A stretch of DNA of 64,000 nt from Peribacillus sp. FSL P2-0133 (GCF_037975445.1 NZ_CP150254.1:3904001-3968000), one strand, 5' to 3'. Positions 1 through 8,393 are shown, numbered from the stretch's first letter. Numbers and translations are program-made. The notes: generated by a model from the letters alone, not told the origin.

Positions 1-1107
1 GTATTCATCACTATCATAAAACCGTTGGTACCCAAGAGAACCGTACATTATGTCACGATTCCAAAAGCTTTTATTATTGGCATGGAAGGAAGCCGTATTG
101 TAACCTTTTTCCGTTAAGATTTCGGGGGTGGCTTTGTATTCATTTTGGGCATGAGTGAAAAATACTGCACCCCTACCTAAAGGATAGAGGGAATTCTCAA
201 TAATGAATTCTGAATCGGATGTTTTCCCCTGGCCAGTTTGGTGATAAAGGTTATTGAAATAATAGCTCTCTTTAATGAATTGGTTCAGAAAAGGAGTGAT
301 TTCTTCACCGTTGACAGTTTTATTGATTACAAAGCTTTGAGTGGATTCCAATGATACTAGGATCACATTTTTGCCTTTTGCCAGACCATAAAGGTCATCA
401 TTAACCTCTTTTTGATTCGCACGGACGTAATTTTCAATTTCCGACAATTCACTGCCATCCGCAAGGGCACGTTGAGCTGATGATTTCGTCTGTAATATTG
501 CATCATAAAGGTGATAATGGTACGTACCGATATTCTTAACGAGGATTTCACGGTCAAACGTTCTTGTCAGGAGTTCAGGACGCGCCGCTTCCGCTAAAGC
601 TAAGTTAAAAAATGTCACTCCCAAAGCCATTAACAAAAAGAATTTACGGTCCTGGGGATTGTATCGACATTCATGGAATGTTTTTGGTTTGTATTTAAGC
701 AGAAGCATCAAGACCAGAATATCGGCAAAATACAAAAGGTCACTCGGATTGATCAATTCATGTACACTGCTTCCAAGGTCGTTCATATTGCTCGTTTGAA
801 AAAGAACGGGAATGGTTAAAAAGTCATTGAAAAAACGAAAAAAAACAAGGTTGGCAAAAAGGACGAAGGTGATGAAAAAACTCATGATCAATAAGTATGC
901 TGTCCTTTTATTTTCTTTTAAAAATATATTCACGCCAAGAGTAAGCAAGAGGAAACTGACAGGATTGATGAATAGTATGAACTCCTGGATCCAATTATCA
1001 ATATCTATCTCAAAACTTGTTTTATAAGCAATATATGTTTTAAGCCAAAGTGAAATTAATACGACCCAAAACAATGAATATCCCTGTTTTTTGAAGACCC
1101 TTTTCAA
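1..1107 (-). CDS. ltaS: LtaS-type lipoteichoic acid synthase / sulfatase-fold membrane enzyme (3' end cut off)
   Basis: Reverse-strand frame open from a TTG at 1107 to the window edge, giving 369 residues of the N-terminal part. A GGAGGG ribosome site lies just upstream. Several hydrophobic segments fill roughly the first 170 residues, then an extracellular domain contains [10 protein letters not shown], the context of the nucleophilic threonine of the LtaS/YqgS family, which polymerises glycerol phosphate from phosphatidylglycerol at the outer membrane face. The C-terminal metal-binding part is outside the window. Position next to glcK and yqgQ matches B. subtilis yqgS (paralogue of ltaS), so yqgS is equally apt as a name. 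Family is confident; which paralogue is not. Confidence 0.88.
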   Translation of the reverse strand, partial: MKRVFKKQGYSLFWVVLISLWLKTYIAYKTSFEIDIDNWIQEFILFINPVSFLLLTLGVNIFLKENKRTAYLLIMSFFITFVLFANLVFFRFFNDFLTIPVLFQTSNMNDLGSSVHELINPSDLLYFADILVLMLLLKYKPKTFHECRYNPQDRKFFLLMALGVTFFNLALAEAARPELLTRTFDREILVKNIGTYHYHLYDAILQTKSSAQRALADGSELSEIENYVRANQKEVNDDLYGLAKGKNVILVSLESTQSFVINKTVNGEEITPFLNQFIKESYYFNNLYHQTGQGKTSDSEFIIENSLYPLGRGAVFFTHAQNEYKATPEILTEKGYNTASFHANNKSFWNRDIMYGSLGYQRFYDSDEY

Positions 1108-1204
1108 TCCTGGTCCCTCCTCATCGAAAAAGCGCTGGAACTATGATGCAGAGCGCCTCAATCATGGGTCATGGTTCTCCCCCTATGCAAAAGCAGGAAC
1201 GATT

Positions 1205-1235
1205 GCCCCCGCCCCTCAAAAGGGGGGTATTTTTT
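1205..1235. terminator. CCCC/GGGG hairpin between glcK and ltaS-type gene
   Basis: A short C/G hairpin (CCCC-TCAAAA-GGGG) is followed on the plus strand by a T-rich stretch. No plus-strand gene precedes it, and on the minus strand, where glcK is read, it has no U tract. A role as a terminator or processing site for glcK is only possible. Confidence 0.3.
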
Positions 1236-1288
1236 GAAGATTCCATCTTTTTTTCTTATAACCCTGTTTGCCACAGGGCAGCAAGGGA

Positions 1289-2260
1289 TCACGTATTCAG
1301 TTGGCTTTTAATGAGCCAGGCTGCACCTATTACCCCTGCATCATTGCCCAGTGTGGCCAGGCTGATTTTCGTTGATTTACTAACCCGTTTGAATGCATAC
1401 TTTCCGAAGGCAGAACGGACAGGATCAAGCAAAATGTCTCCCGCTTGCGAAACGCCCCCACCAATGACGATTTTATCTGGATTCATGACATTCCCAACAT
1501 GTGATAGTGCCAGCCCCAAATAATTGCCTACCTTATTTACGACAGCTTTGGACAAAGGATCACCTGCTGCAGCGCATTGGAATAACAGTTTGGAAGTAAC
1601 CGCATTTCCCTCTTCGACTTTCTGCTGAAGCATTGACTGTTCATCGGCGGTATTCAAGGCCTCTAAAGCCATACGGACAATTCCCGTTGCCGAAGCAACC
1701 GTTTCCAAACAACCAGTCTTACCGCAATTGCATGGTGCGTCTCCGTCCGTTACGACCGTTATATGCCCTATTTCACCAGCAGCCCCACTGGTACCATGGA
1801 CAATTTGCCCATTATGGATGATCCCGCCGCCTACACCCGTTCCTAGAGTTACACAAACGAGGTCTTTAGCGCCATTACCGGCACCTTTCCACATTTCTCC
1901 CAAAGCTGCCATATTGGCATCATTATCGATCACAGCCGGAAGAGATGTCTCCACCTCCAATAAATCTTTTAAAGGATAGTCCTTCCAGCCTAGATTGACG
2001 GCTTCATATATGGAACCGTTAACAAATTTCACAGGCCCGGGAGCACCCATCCCTATCCCTACTATCTTACTCTTCGGTTCATTAAGTTCCACGAGCTTCG
2101 CATCAATTGCTTTGGCTATGTTAATCGTAATGAATTTTCCCTTTTCGGAGATGTCTGTGCTGATTTCCCATTTATGAATAATCTCTCCGTATAAATTGAT
2201 CAGAGCCAGTTTGGTAGTTGTACCGCCTAAATCCACACCCATCAGCCACTTTTCCATCAT
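1289..2260 (-). CDS. glcK: ROK-family glucokinase GlcK
   Basis: ATP-dependent phosphorylation of glucose to glucose 6-phosphate in the cytoplasm. From the ATG at 2260 the protein has 323 residues, usual for the Bacillus enzyme. Visible motifs: phosphate-binding DLGGTTT at residues 10-16, catalytic-region DNDAN near 112-116, LGTGVGGG at 139-146, GEIGH at 162-166 and the ROK zinc site CNCGKTGC at 177-184. A longer frame from a TTG at 2278 overlaps the yqgQ stop, but AAGGTGAG lies directly before the ATG codons at 2260/2257 and family N-termini begin there. Read after yqgQ, apparently in one transcript. Confidence 0.95.
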   Translation of the reverse strand: MMEKWLMGVDLGGTTTKLALINLYGEIIHKWEISTDISEKGKFITINIAKAIDAKLVELNEPKSKIVGIGMGAPGPVKFVNGSIYEAVNLGWKDYPLKDLLEVETSLPAVIDNDANMAALGEMWKGAGNGAKDLVCVTLGTGVGGGIIHNGQIVHGTSGAAGEIGHITVVTDGDAPCNCGKTGCLETVASATGIVRMALEALNTADEQSMLQQKVEEGNAVTSKLLFQCAAAGDPLSKAVVNKVGNYLGLALSHVGNVMNPDKIVIGGGVSQAGDILLDPVRSAFGKYAFKRVSKSTKISLATLGNDAGVIGAAWLIKSQLNT

Positions 2261-2274
2261 TCTCACCTTTTTTA

Positions 2275-2484
2275 TCAATTTTTTTTCTGTTTTTCCCTTT
2301 CAAGAGACAATTGCTGCCTAATTAAAAGAATCGCCATTTGATAATCTTTCGTATCCATCATCTGCATACGGTGGATTTCCCTTATTTCGGCTTCCATCAG
2401 TTCAAGCTCGGCTAAGCGATCACCAATATAGATAAATGTACCAAATCTTTTCAAGTATTGTTGAAGATCATAATATGTTTTCAT
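2275..2484 (-). CDS. yqgQ: YqgQ family small protein (DUF910)
   Basis: 69-residue soluble protein of unknown function beginning MKTYYDLQQYLKRFGTF, with a charged, predicted helical body and lysine-rich C-terminus. It resembles YqgQ of B. subtilis in length, start and position directly ahead of glcK; its stop lies 15 nt from the chosen glcK start, implying co-transcription. RBS AAGAGG sits about 5 nt before the ATG. No catalytic motif is visible. In B. subtilis gluP lies immediately upstream; here an opposite-strand gene is inserted. Confidence 0.85.
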   Translation of the reverse strand: MKTYYDLQQYLKRFGTFIYIGDRLAELELMEAEIREIHRMQMMDTKDYQMAILLIRQQLSLEREKQKKN

Positions 2485-2675
2485 TGTAAACCTCTTTACT
2501 CTTTTCTATAGGAAAAGTATATCGAATCAGCCTCTTTGTAACAAGCGCCCATTTCCCCTCATACATGTCCAATTATATTCATATGATGAAATATCAAGAA
2601 TGTGGACTCTTTCGATTTGATTTAACAGCTTAATGTTTTTAATGCATTCATCACGCGTGAAAACGGAGGGGAAAA

Positions 2676-3533
2676 ATGAAAGTACAATTGAAGTATACCG
2701 TCTTTTTGGTTTTAACCACCATTTTTGTCATCCTTTATTTATCAAATCATAAACAGACAGAGGAAACCATCATTTTTTTTCCCATCGATTCCTCGCTCCA
2801 TTTTGAACATGCCTCCACCCGTCTGACACCGAAGGGTACCGGGGATTCCACCTATACCATCACTTGGAGGGTGGAGTCTTCTTTGGACCAGCCTGCTTAC
2901 TTACGTCAGGACGTATCGCTTTTATACAAAAATGGAAAATTGGCAGGAGCTTTAAAAAATTGGCGCCAAAATAAACAAGAACTCTCTCAAAAAGCGAAAT
3001 CTAAAGAATCTGAGAGCGGGCGTTATGAAGCGGTAACGTTTCATTATGCCGAGGTTCATCCGAGTGACACAATTTTCACCAGTGCCCAGCAGCTCAGTAA
3101 AGATAAACTCTATACAGTAACGACACCGGCTTTTCAATTTTTCCACCGTCCCCTTTCAGAAGAACAGGTTCAGTGGAAAAAAACGCTGGACGGCTTGACA
3201 GATCAAACGGTTCGAAATGGTTTGGAGAAAGCTGGTCAAGCTTTTCAGGTTAATCTCGAACAATACAATATCATCTCTTTAACAGATCTGCCGTCAAAGA
3301 AAAATCAATGGCTTGCTGCCTTCCCCCAATTCAAACGGGAGGAAATTGTGGGGAAACTATGGGAAGGACTTTACAAAAATTATGTGTTGGGAATAAAAAA
3401 GGAGGATGGAACCACTGTGAGTCCACAAGGTAGCACCACCCCCCTTTTGCTTATGGCAAAGAATCAAAGTGAAATACTTGTCTTGTTTACCCTGAAAGAC
3501 GGTACCCCAATCATGTTGCGTCAAAAGTTATAG
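2676..3533 (+). CDS. Uncharacterised membrane-anchored secreted protein
   Basis: 285 residues. An N-terminal hydrophobic segment (about residues 7-24, no lipobox cysteine) should act as an uncleaved signal anchor, with the rest outside. The body is rich in beta-type segments and polar residues (TYTITWRVESS, a KAKSKESESGRY loop), suggesting an extracytoplasmic domain. A GGAGGGG site lies about 7 nt before the ATG. It is transcribed against its neighbours, inserted between yqgQ and gluP, and its stop overlaps the end of gluP by 6 bp. I recognise no family and assign no function. Confidence 0.72.
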   Translation: MKVQLKYTVFLVLTTIFVILYLSNHKQTEETIIFFPIDSSLHFEHASTRLTPKGTGDSTYTITWRVESSLDQPAYLRQDVSLLYKNGKLAGALKNWRQNKQELSQKAKSKESESGRYEAVTFHYAEVHPSDTIFTSAQQLSKDKLYTVTTPAFQFFHRPLSEEQVQWKKTLDGLTDQTVRNGLEKAGQAFQVNLEQYNIISLTDLPSKKNQWLAAFPQFKREEIVGKLWEGLYKNYVLGIKKEDGTTVSPQGSTTPLLLMAKNQSEILVLFTLKDGTPIMLRQKL

Positions 3534-5078
3534 TTGCTTTTCAATTTCCGCCAGCAGTTTAGTGTATGACTTATTATCCGGGGCAAGCTCAATAGCCTTA
3601 TCAGCTTGCTCCTTAGCTTGATTGAATGATTCGAGATTCATGTAGACTAAGGCAAGATTGTAATGGGCTTCATGCAAATCCGGATTACTTTCAATCGCTT
3701 TTTCATAATAATCCCTAGCTTTGTATATGTCCTTTTTATCAAAAGATAAATTTCCCAGCATAAAAAGCGATAGCGGTGCTTCAGGGTTTGCATCCACATA
3801 ATTGACTAGCATCTCTTCCGCTTTGTCCTCTTCATCATCATCTATATACTTTTGGGCCATCATGGCCATGGTATTATCATCGATAGCTGCACTTTCCTGA
3901 TGATTGAAACCAAATTGCAGCAGGGCATAGGTCAGTATTACCGTCCCTATCAGAAAAGCCAGCTGCCGAAAGATATTCTTGGATTTTGGCAGATGGACCA
4001 CTCCAGCAGCCAAGAACCCTCCGATCAAACCTCCGATATGCCCTGCATTATCAATTCCCGAAACAGTGAACCCATATATTAAGTTAATGATGATCAATAC
4101 GATTACCGATGAGCCCATCGAGCGCATGAATAATTTCGGATAGACGATGCCAAAGTACAAAAGTGCCCCAAAACAGCCAAAAATGGCTCCACTCGCTCCT
4201 GCGGAAAGATTCGGGGTCATGATGAAGCTGCCTAGAGTTCCAGCGAAACCAGCGAATATATAGATGATAAGGAACCTGGCATTACCGTAAATCCTTTCAA
4301 CTTCAGCACCGATTAAATACAACGAAAATGTATTCATCAGTAAATGAATGAACCCGATATGGACGATCATCGGTGTAAAGAACCGCCACCATTCCCCTTG
4401 TATGATATAAGGGGAAAATTTAGCTCCAAACTCGATCAAAGTTTTGGAATTGGTGCTGCCCCCATTAAACTCCATCAAGATGAACACAGCTATTTGTATC
4501 GCCATTAATATATATGTAAAGAACGGCTTATTGGCATTTTGAAAAACCTTCTGCTCTGCCTTAGCCTTTTTGACTGACTCCGAGATGGCGGCCTTCTTTA
4601 CTGCGAGGACCTTTTCCTCATCTATTTCATTTTCTTCAAGAATTTGAATTGAGAGTGGCTTTTTCAAAACAAGTTCAAGGTTTTGCAGCGAATCATGAAA
4701 GTTTTCACACGTTAAAAGAAACGTGTTAACATTCGTTTTTTTAAAGGAAGCCACCCGTGAACTAAAGTCATGATCATCCACCGGGGCGAATTTACTAACA
4801 TAGATACTTAATATGTTTATGGGCTTCTTGTATAATTTCCTTCTGATCCTTTCCCCATTCTGCAATGTTCGGTGGATATCGCGTTTCAGCCAATTAGCCC
4901 AATCCAAATCATGTCGAATGAGTCTTATGACTGGAAACTCCTTATTCTTATCGCTCTCAAGCCAAATCTCCTGATGGTTTTCCGTGACAGTGATCATTCG
5001 ATAATCATGATGGGCAGACAACTCCCTTATGGTTTCCCAAAACAAATAATCCTCTTTAAATCCCAATGCCTTCCCCAC
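3528..5078 (-). CDS. gluP: Rhomboid intramembrane serine protease GluP with C-terminal TPRs
   Basis: 516-residue membrane protease (B. subtilis YqgP/GluP, about 507). An N-terminal cytoplasmic domain (1-180) is followed by a rhomboid core: WR motif near 231, HxxxN (HLLMNT) at 245-250, nucleophile Ser296 in GASG, and His347 in AGHIGG as the catalytic partner. Residues about 400-516 form tetratricopeptide repeats. The family is linked to membrane protein quality control and glucose export. The start is the first GTG after an in-frame stop; the upstream Shine-Dalgarno is weak, so the true start is uncertain. Ends tail to tail with the gene at 2676, overlapping its stop. Confidence 0.93.
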   Translation of the reverse strand: MGKALGFKEDYLFWETIRELSAHHDYRMITVTENHQEIWLESDKNKEFPVIRLIRHDLDWANWLKRDIHRTLQNGERIRRKLYKKPINILSIYVSKFAPVDDHDFSSRVASFKKTNVNTFLLTCENFHDSLQNLELVLKKPLSIQILEENEIDEEKVLAVKKAAISESVKKAKAEQKVFQNANKPFFTYILMAIQIAVFILMEFNGGSTNSKTLIEFGAKFSPYIIQGEWWRFFTPMIVHIGFIHLLMNTFSLYLIGAEVERIYGNARFLIIYIFAGFAGTLGSFIMTPNLSAGASGAIFGCFGALLYFGIVYPKLFMRSMGSSVIVLIIINLIYGFTVSGIDNAGHIGGLIGGFLAAGVVHLPKSKNIFRQLAFLIGTVILTYALLQFGFNHQESAAIDDNTMAMMAQKYIDDDEEDKAEEMLVNYVDANPEAPLSLFMLGNLSFDKKDIYKARDYYEKAIESNPDLHEAHYNLALVYMNLESFNQAKEQADKAIELAPDNKSYTKLLAEIEKQL

Positions 5079-5198
5079 TTTCCAATGAAACTTAAGCTTC
5101 TAAAATTCCTGTTTCTTTAATTAAAACTATAGACGAAATCATGTAAAAAGTAAAAAAGGAGACTGTTTAAAATCCACTCTCCCCTATCCTTATAAATT

Positions 5199-5230
5199 AA
5201 AAAGGAACCCCTGATCAGGTTCCTTTTTAA
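5199..5230 (-). terminator. Rho-independent terminator after yqgO
   Basis: AAAAAGGAACC / GGTTCCTTTTT hairpin between yqgO and gluP, with U runs possible on both strands; it should end transcripts from yqgO. Confidence 0.75.
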
Positions 5231-5243
5231 GATGCCGGCATCC

Positions 5244-5432
5244 TCATTTGGTCTGAGTGAACATGCTTTGCATCATTTTATCCCTGAACATTGGCATATC
5301 CAAGGATTTAGTCACTAGAAATCTTCTCAGTATGCCGTTGGACAGCGCAACATTTATCAGGCGGTACCTGTTTTGGTAACCTGCATAAACAACTAAACCA
5401 ACCAAGAAGATTTGAACAATTAATCGAAGCAT
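5244..5432 (-). CDS. yqgO: YqgO-like small membrane protein
   Basis: 62 residues starting MLRLIVQIFL at the ATG of 5432, preceded by GGAGGG (5444-5439). One N-terminal membrane segment (about residues 2-20) is followed by a basic, helical tail containing YQNRYRLIN and a C-terminal MPMFRDKMMQSMF. Length, membrane segment and YQNR-type motif match B. subtilis YqgO at the same locus. Function unknown. The longer frame from the TTG at 5450 includes the RBS itself and is rejected. Confidence 0.8.
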   Translation of the reverse strand: MLRLIVQIFLVGLVVYAGYQNRYRLINVALSNGILRRFLVTKSLDMPMFRDKMMQSMFTQTK

Positions 5433-5508
5433 AACAATCCCTCCTATCAATAGTTTGATACAGGACAGGATTTTTATGAGCTAAAAGTGATAATTAATAA
5501 ACTTCTTC

Positions 5509-6081
5509 TTAATGGGCGTACGTGCGTATAACCCTGGATGGGGTAATTAGTTTGCCGACCGCTATATCATGTACCTCTATCGGGAGTTCATCCATTAATT
5601 GAAGCTCGTATGTAAGGGCCAATGTATCTCCCCGGTAATAGGATAGGAAACGGTCATAATAGCCCCCTCCAAAGCCTAGGCGATACCCTTCCTTGGTAAA
5701 AGCAAGACCGGGTACGATCAATGCATCCATTTCCTCTTTGCGAGCCTTGGCTGTATCAGCCACTGGTTCTAGCAATCCGTAATAAACAGACTCCAGCTGA
5801 TTGAAGGACGAAATTTTTTTGAATTCCATTGTCTTTTTTTCAGGATCACATTTTGGAACAGCCACTTCTTTTCCTTCACTCCATGCTTGTTCGATGATCC
5901 GTACCGTTGGAACTTCAGGCGGGATGGAGATGGTGATGCCAATTGTTTCAGCTTTTTTCCATTCCTCCAGCGAAAATAAGTTTTCAGCGATTCTGTTCGA
6001 TAGTTCTTCATGTTCTTCTTTAGTCAGCTCCATTAAACGGGACCTAACTTCTTGACGGAGCTTATTCTTGTTTTCTCTCAT
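5509..6081 (-). CDS. fthC: 5-formyltetrahydrofolate cyclo-ligase
   Basis: 190 residues, the family norm (B. subtilis YqgN). Catalyses ATP-dependent conversion of 5-formyl-THF to 5,10-methenyl-THF, recycling an inhibitory folate. The N-terminal basic KNKLRQEVRSR region contributes to ATP binding; the C-terminal signature is LGFGGGYYDRFL, the glycine-rich substrate/ATP loop, preceded by DALIVPGLAF. RBS AAGGAG lies about 9 nt before the ATG. Located between rpmG and yqgO on the same strand; no terminator is seen between fthC and yqgO, so they may share a transcript. Confidence 0.95.
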   Translation of the reverse strand: MRENKNKLRQEVRSRLMELTKEEHEELSNRIAENLFSLEEWKKAETIGITISIPPEVPTVRIIEQAWSEGKEVAVPKCDPEKKTMEFKKISSFNQLESVYYGLLEPVADTAKARKEEMDALIVPGLAFTKEGYRLGFGGGYYDRFLSYYRGDTLALTYELQLMDELPIEVHDIAVGKLITPSRVIRTYAH

Positions 6082-6230
6082 CTCTTCCGACTCCTTTAGT
6101 CTACTTCTATCATTATCTCATAATATTTGTTCATTTCCGAAAATACCGTGTCGGAAATCGCCGAATCATTAGTCTTTCTAAAAATATTCACTAAAGGAAA
6201 GTGAGAAAGAAGGAATTAAAAAAATGAATA

Positions 6231-6257
6231 AAAAAAACAACAGGAAAAATCCTGTTG
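6231..6257 (-). terminator. Terminator of rpmG
   Basis: CAACAGG/CCTGTTG stem starting right after the rpmG stop, followed on the minus strand by eight U residues. Confidence 0.88.
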
Positions 6258-6258
6258 C

Positions 6259-6408
6259 TTACTTTGTTTCACGGTGAGTAGTGCTGCGTTTTTCTCTTGA
6301 GCAGTATTTTTTAAGCTCAAGACGGTCTGGATTGTTACGTTTATTTTTTTTAGAAATATAGTTACGGTCTCCACATTCAGTGCAAGCTAATGTAATATTC
6401 ACGCGCAT
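6259..6408 (-). CDS. rpmG: 50S ribosomal protein L33 (rpmG), mixed zinc-ribbon form
   Basis: 49 residues from the ATG at 6408 (RBS GGAGGG about 10 nt upstream), beginning [17 protein letters not shown] and ending TTHRETK, typical L33. The protein binds the large subunit near the E site. L33 exists as zinc-binding forms with two Cys pairs and zinc-free forms with none. Here the first pair (CTEC, residues 9 and 12) is intact but the second retains a single Cys (KKYCSREKR), so three of four ligands remain. Same position as rpmGA of B. subtilis. Confidence 0.93.
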   Translation of the reverse strand: MRVNITLACTECGDRNYISKKNKRNNPDRLELKKYCSREKRSTTHRETK

Positions 6409-6525
6409 TGTGTATTTCCCTCCAAACATATTGACATTTTCACATAGGACTTTTCTATAATATCATTATTCAATGCGAATTGCTAGTATGTTTTTTGGAA
6501 ATCCAACATTAACTTTTTTGAATTC

Positions 6526-7134
6526 TTAATTGTTTACGTTTTGCATCGTCAGGAGGAGCTGATTATTTATAACTTTCGCTTCTTCTTTCGTTTCAGCATG
6601 AATGACCCAAGCCACAGCTTCCACACATTCTTTCGGTAAGATTTCCGTCTCTAACGTAAACACGCTGGTAACTTCCCCTTTGGCGAGCGGTGAATAAGCC
6701 AGGAGTCCTTCTTTCAATGATTTGAAGCATCCCTCTTGATAAAGGCTTCCCTTACCTTGGATGCAATATTGAGAGATGCTTTTTCCTTTCACCAATCCAC
6801 CCAATAAGGCAATCGATTGAGGGGCTACATGTAAGATCGCCCGTTCATTCGGGCTGTAAAAGGCTACTGCCTGCCTTTCGAAAGCGTTTTCATAGTGAAA
6901 AAACACTTTAGGGCGCTTAGTCTCGAATGAGGTATTCCTAATCGTGAACTTCGAAAAGGTCACCTTCCCTTGGGTATATGTTTGTGAAAGTGTCCGGATT
7001 TCTCCATTAGGATGACTCATCATATCTTCCTCAGGATACCAATCAAAACTCTCATCCATCCATAGCCCAGCCTTTAGTCCCTTACGAAATATATCCTGGT
7101 TATCCTGCGGCATATACGCGAATAGCGAATTCAT
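6526..7134 (-). CDS. Uncharacterised conserved-looking protein
   Basis: 202 residues from the ATG at 7134; the AAGGG block (7146-7144) is about 9 nt upstream, whereas the ATG at 7143 touches it. No signal peptide or membrane segment. Composition and alternating hydrophobics (TFSKFTIRNTSF, KVFFHYENAFERQAVAFYS, AILHVAP) suggest a beta-sandwich fold. It occupies the place of yqgL/yqgM of B. subtilis, but I do not recognise homology to either. Transcribed toward rpmG, about 117 nt away. Function unknown. Confidence 0.7.
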   Translation of the reverse strand: MNSLFAYMPQDNQDIFRKGLKAGLWMDESFDWYPEEDMMSHPNGEIRTLSQTYTQGKVTFSKFTIRNTSFETKRPKVFFHYENAFERQAVAFYSPNERAILHVAPQSIALLGGLVKGKSISQYCIQGKGSLYQEGCFKSLKEGLLAYSPLAKGEVTSVFTLETEILPKECVEAVAWVIHAETKEEAKVINNQLLLTMQNVNN

Positions 7135-7330
7135 AATAATCATCCCTTCCCCTTTATTTATCCTTATATAACTTATCGTTAGGCGCTGACAGTGAAACAA
7201 TCCACTTTAGAATCTGCACACCATTTTCTTATAGGTCGACCAATTTTTAACTATTCAAAATATTTTGTTTTTTTCGATTTATTCTATCTTTATGTTAGCA
7301 CTGAATTGGCTGATGGACAATAAACACTTT

Positions 7331-7338
7331 TTGTCGAA
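7331..7338 (+). promoter_or_regulatory. Spo0A-type box 1 (TTGTCGAA)
   Basis: Perfect match to the 0A-box consensus TTGTCGAA, in the AT-rich intergenic region (7135-7552) upstream of the plus-strand gene at 7553. Confidence 0.6.
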
Positions 7339-7419
7339 TTTTATGTATGTTATCTCCCAAAGGTTTTTTTTCCCATTTTAATACCTAATTTTTTTTCTTC
7401 AACGACGGTCATAAGGCTT

Positions 7420-7427
7420 TTCGACAA
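7420..7427 (-). promoter_or_regulatory. Spo0A-type box 2 (inverted, TTCGACAA)
   Basis: Perfect reverse-complement 0A box, 89 bp from box 1 and 103 bp from box 3. The remaining intergenic sequence is long A/T runs with no other recognisable site. Confidence 0.6.
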
Positions 7428-7522
7428 TATTTTTAAAAAAATAGACAATAAATGAAATATACGGCCCACTTTGAATATGAAAATCTCCAATTTTTTAAAA
7501 ATATATGTAAAATATAAGTATA

Positions 7523-7530
7523 TTGTCGAA
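7523..7530 (+). promoter_or_regulatory. Spo0A-type box 3, next to the start of the 7553 gene
   Basis: Perfect TTGTCGAA, 22 bp before the ATG at 7553 and just after TATAAGTATA, so it probably overlaps the transcription start or -10. That placement fits repression (as at abrB) better than activation, by inference. Confidence 0.62.
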
Positions 7531-7552
7531 ATTTATCTTTTGAGGTGAAAAC

Positions 7553-7933
7553 ATGGAAACACTTATCATCCTCCTTTTTTCATTAGCGATCGTCCTTCTC
7601 ATCATTTCCTTTTTCGGTAAAGATAAAGTTACCAAATTAGAAGAAGATTTAGAACAGATGACACTAACGTATATGCAGGATATCTACCAATTAAAGATGA
7701 AGGTGAAGATTCTTGAAGAGGAATTCGTTATCCAGGACGACATTGTTCCCCCTGTAAAGAATAAATCAACTGTCAATCCCAATGATATCGAACCCATTCA
7801 TGAAATTCTAAAAAGCCAGGTTCTATCTTTACATAGTCAAGGTCTTTCTTTGGACCAGATCGCTAGACAATCCTCGTTAACGAAGGAACAAACCATTTCA
7901 GTGATCGAGCAGCAAAGAGTGCGGGGTGAATGA
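7553..7933 (+). CDS. Membrane-anchored coiled-coil protein with C-terminal HTH-like segment
   Basis: 126 residues. Residues 4-21 form one membrane segment; about 28-60 is a charged coiled coil (KVTKLEEDLEQMTLTYMQDIYQLKMKV written in heptads); a linker rich in P/N/D follows; about 85-122 resembles a helix-turn-helix (LHSQGLSLDQIARQSSLTKEQTISVIEQQ). RBS TGAGGTG lies 5 nt before the ATG. Its stop overlaps an ATG and sits 3 nt before the better start of the next gene, so the two are coupled. The locus corresponds to the yqzC/yqzD region of B. subtilis as remembered, unverified. Behind three 0A boxes. Function unknown. Confidence 0.75.
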   Translation: METLIILLFSLAIVLLIISFFGKDKVTKLEEDLEQMTLTYMQDIYQLKMKVKILEEEFVIQDDIVPPVKNKSTVNPNDIEPIHEILKSQVLSLHSQGLSLDQIARQSSLTKEQTISVIEQQRVRGE

Positions 7934-7935
7934 AA

Positions 7936-8387
7936 ATGAACAAAGCAAGACTGCAAGGTCTTTCCGCCGGTATCATTTTTACCACAACAATCTTTGCTGG
8001 CTATTATTATGGCACCGGATTATTCGTAGGCACCACCCCTACTGCGGAGGAAGCTAAGGAATTGCTCGTGAAGAAGGGATTCGTCGTTACACTTCCTATG
8101 GAGGAAGCTAAAAAGACCGTCCAACCAAAGGATCCAGATAAGGATTCAATGGAGAAAGCGGCTCCAAAAAAAATACCTCCATCGTCACCCATACAATTAA
8201 AGTGAAAACGAATATGACCGCAACCGAAATTGCCGATAGCCTTTCCAAGGAAAAAATCATCGATGATGCTGCTGAATTTGAAGCTTACATGAATGACCGT
8301 GATTTCTCAAAAAATATACAAATCGGCGAGTTTGTTGTTACTAATAATATGACATATAGACAATTGGCCAATACTTTGACCCATTAA
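7936..8387 (+). CDS. Membrane-anchored MltG-N-like (LysM-like) protein interrupted by a -1 frame break
   Basis: The first frame from ATG 7936 (RBS GGGGTGA) encodes a membrane segment (about residues 10-28), a linker, and stops at 8205 (89 aa). In the -1 frame the sequence continues from the A8 tract at 8166-8173 as NTSIVTHTIKVK, then MTATEIADSLSKEKIIDDAAEF and ends MTYRQLANTLTH at 8387. That part resembles the small N-terminal module of endolytic transglycosylase MltG-type proteins (GMTATEIA-like, YMND, GEFVV); the catalytic domain is absent. One extra A would give a single 150-residue protein. A separate start for the second part lacks an RBS. Could be programmed frameshifting, phase variation, a lesion, or a base-call error. 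Confidence 0.68.
8151..8173 (+). other. Candidate -1 ribosomal slippery site with upstream SD-like GGAG
   Basis: In the zero frame the codons CCA AAA AAA present the heptamer A_AAA_AAA (8166-8172), a strong bacterial -1 slip site. GGAG (8151-8154) lies 11 nt upstream, the spacing at which an internal Shine-Dalgarno stimulates -1 shifting in E. coli dnaX. No clear downstream stem was seen. Confidence 0.5.
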
Positions 8388-8393
8388 TGAATA

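Noticed and set aside
2260..2278. TTG start of glcK at 2278
   Set aside because: Includes its own Shine-Dalgarno region and adds residues absent from family N-termini.
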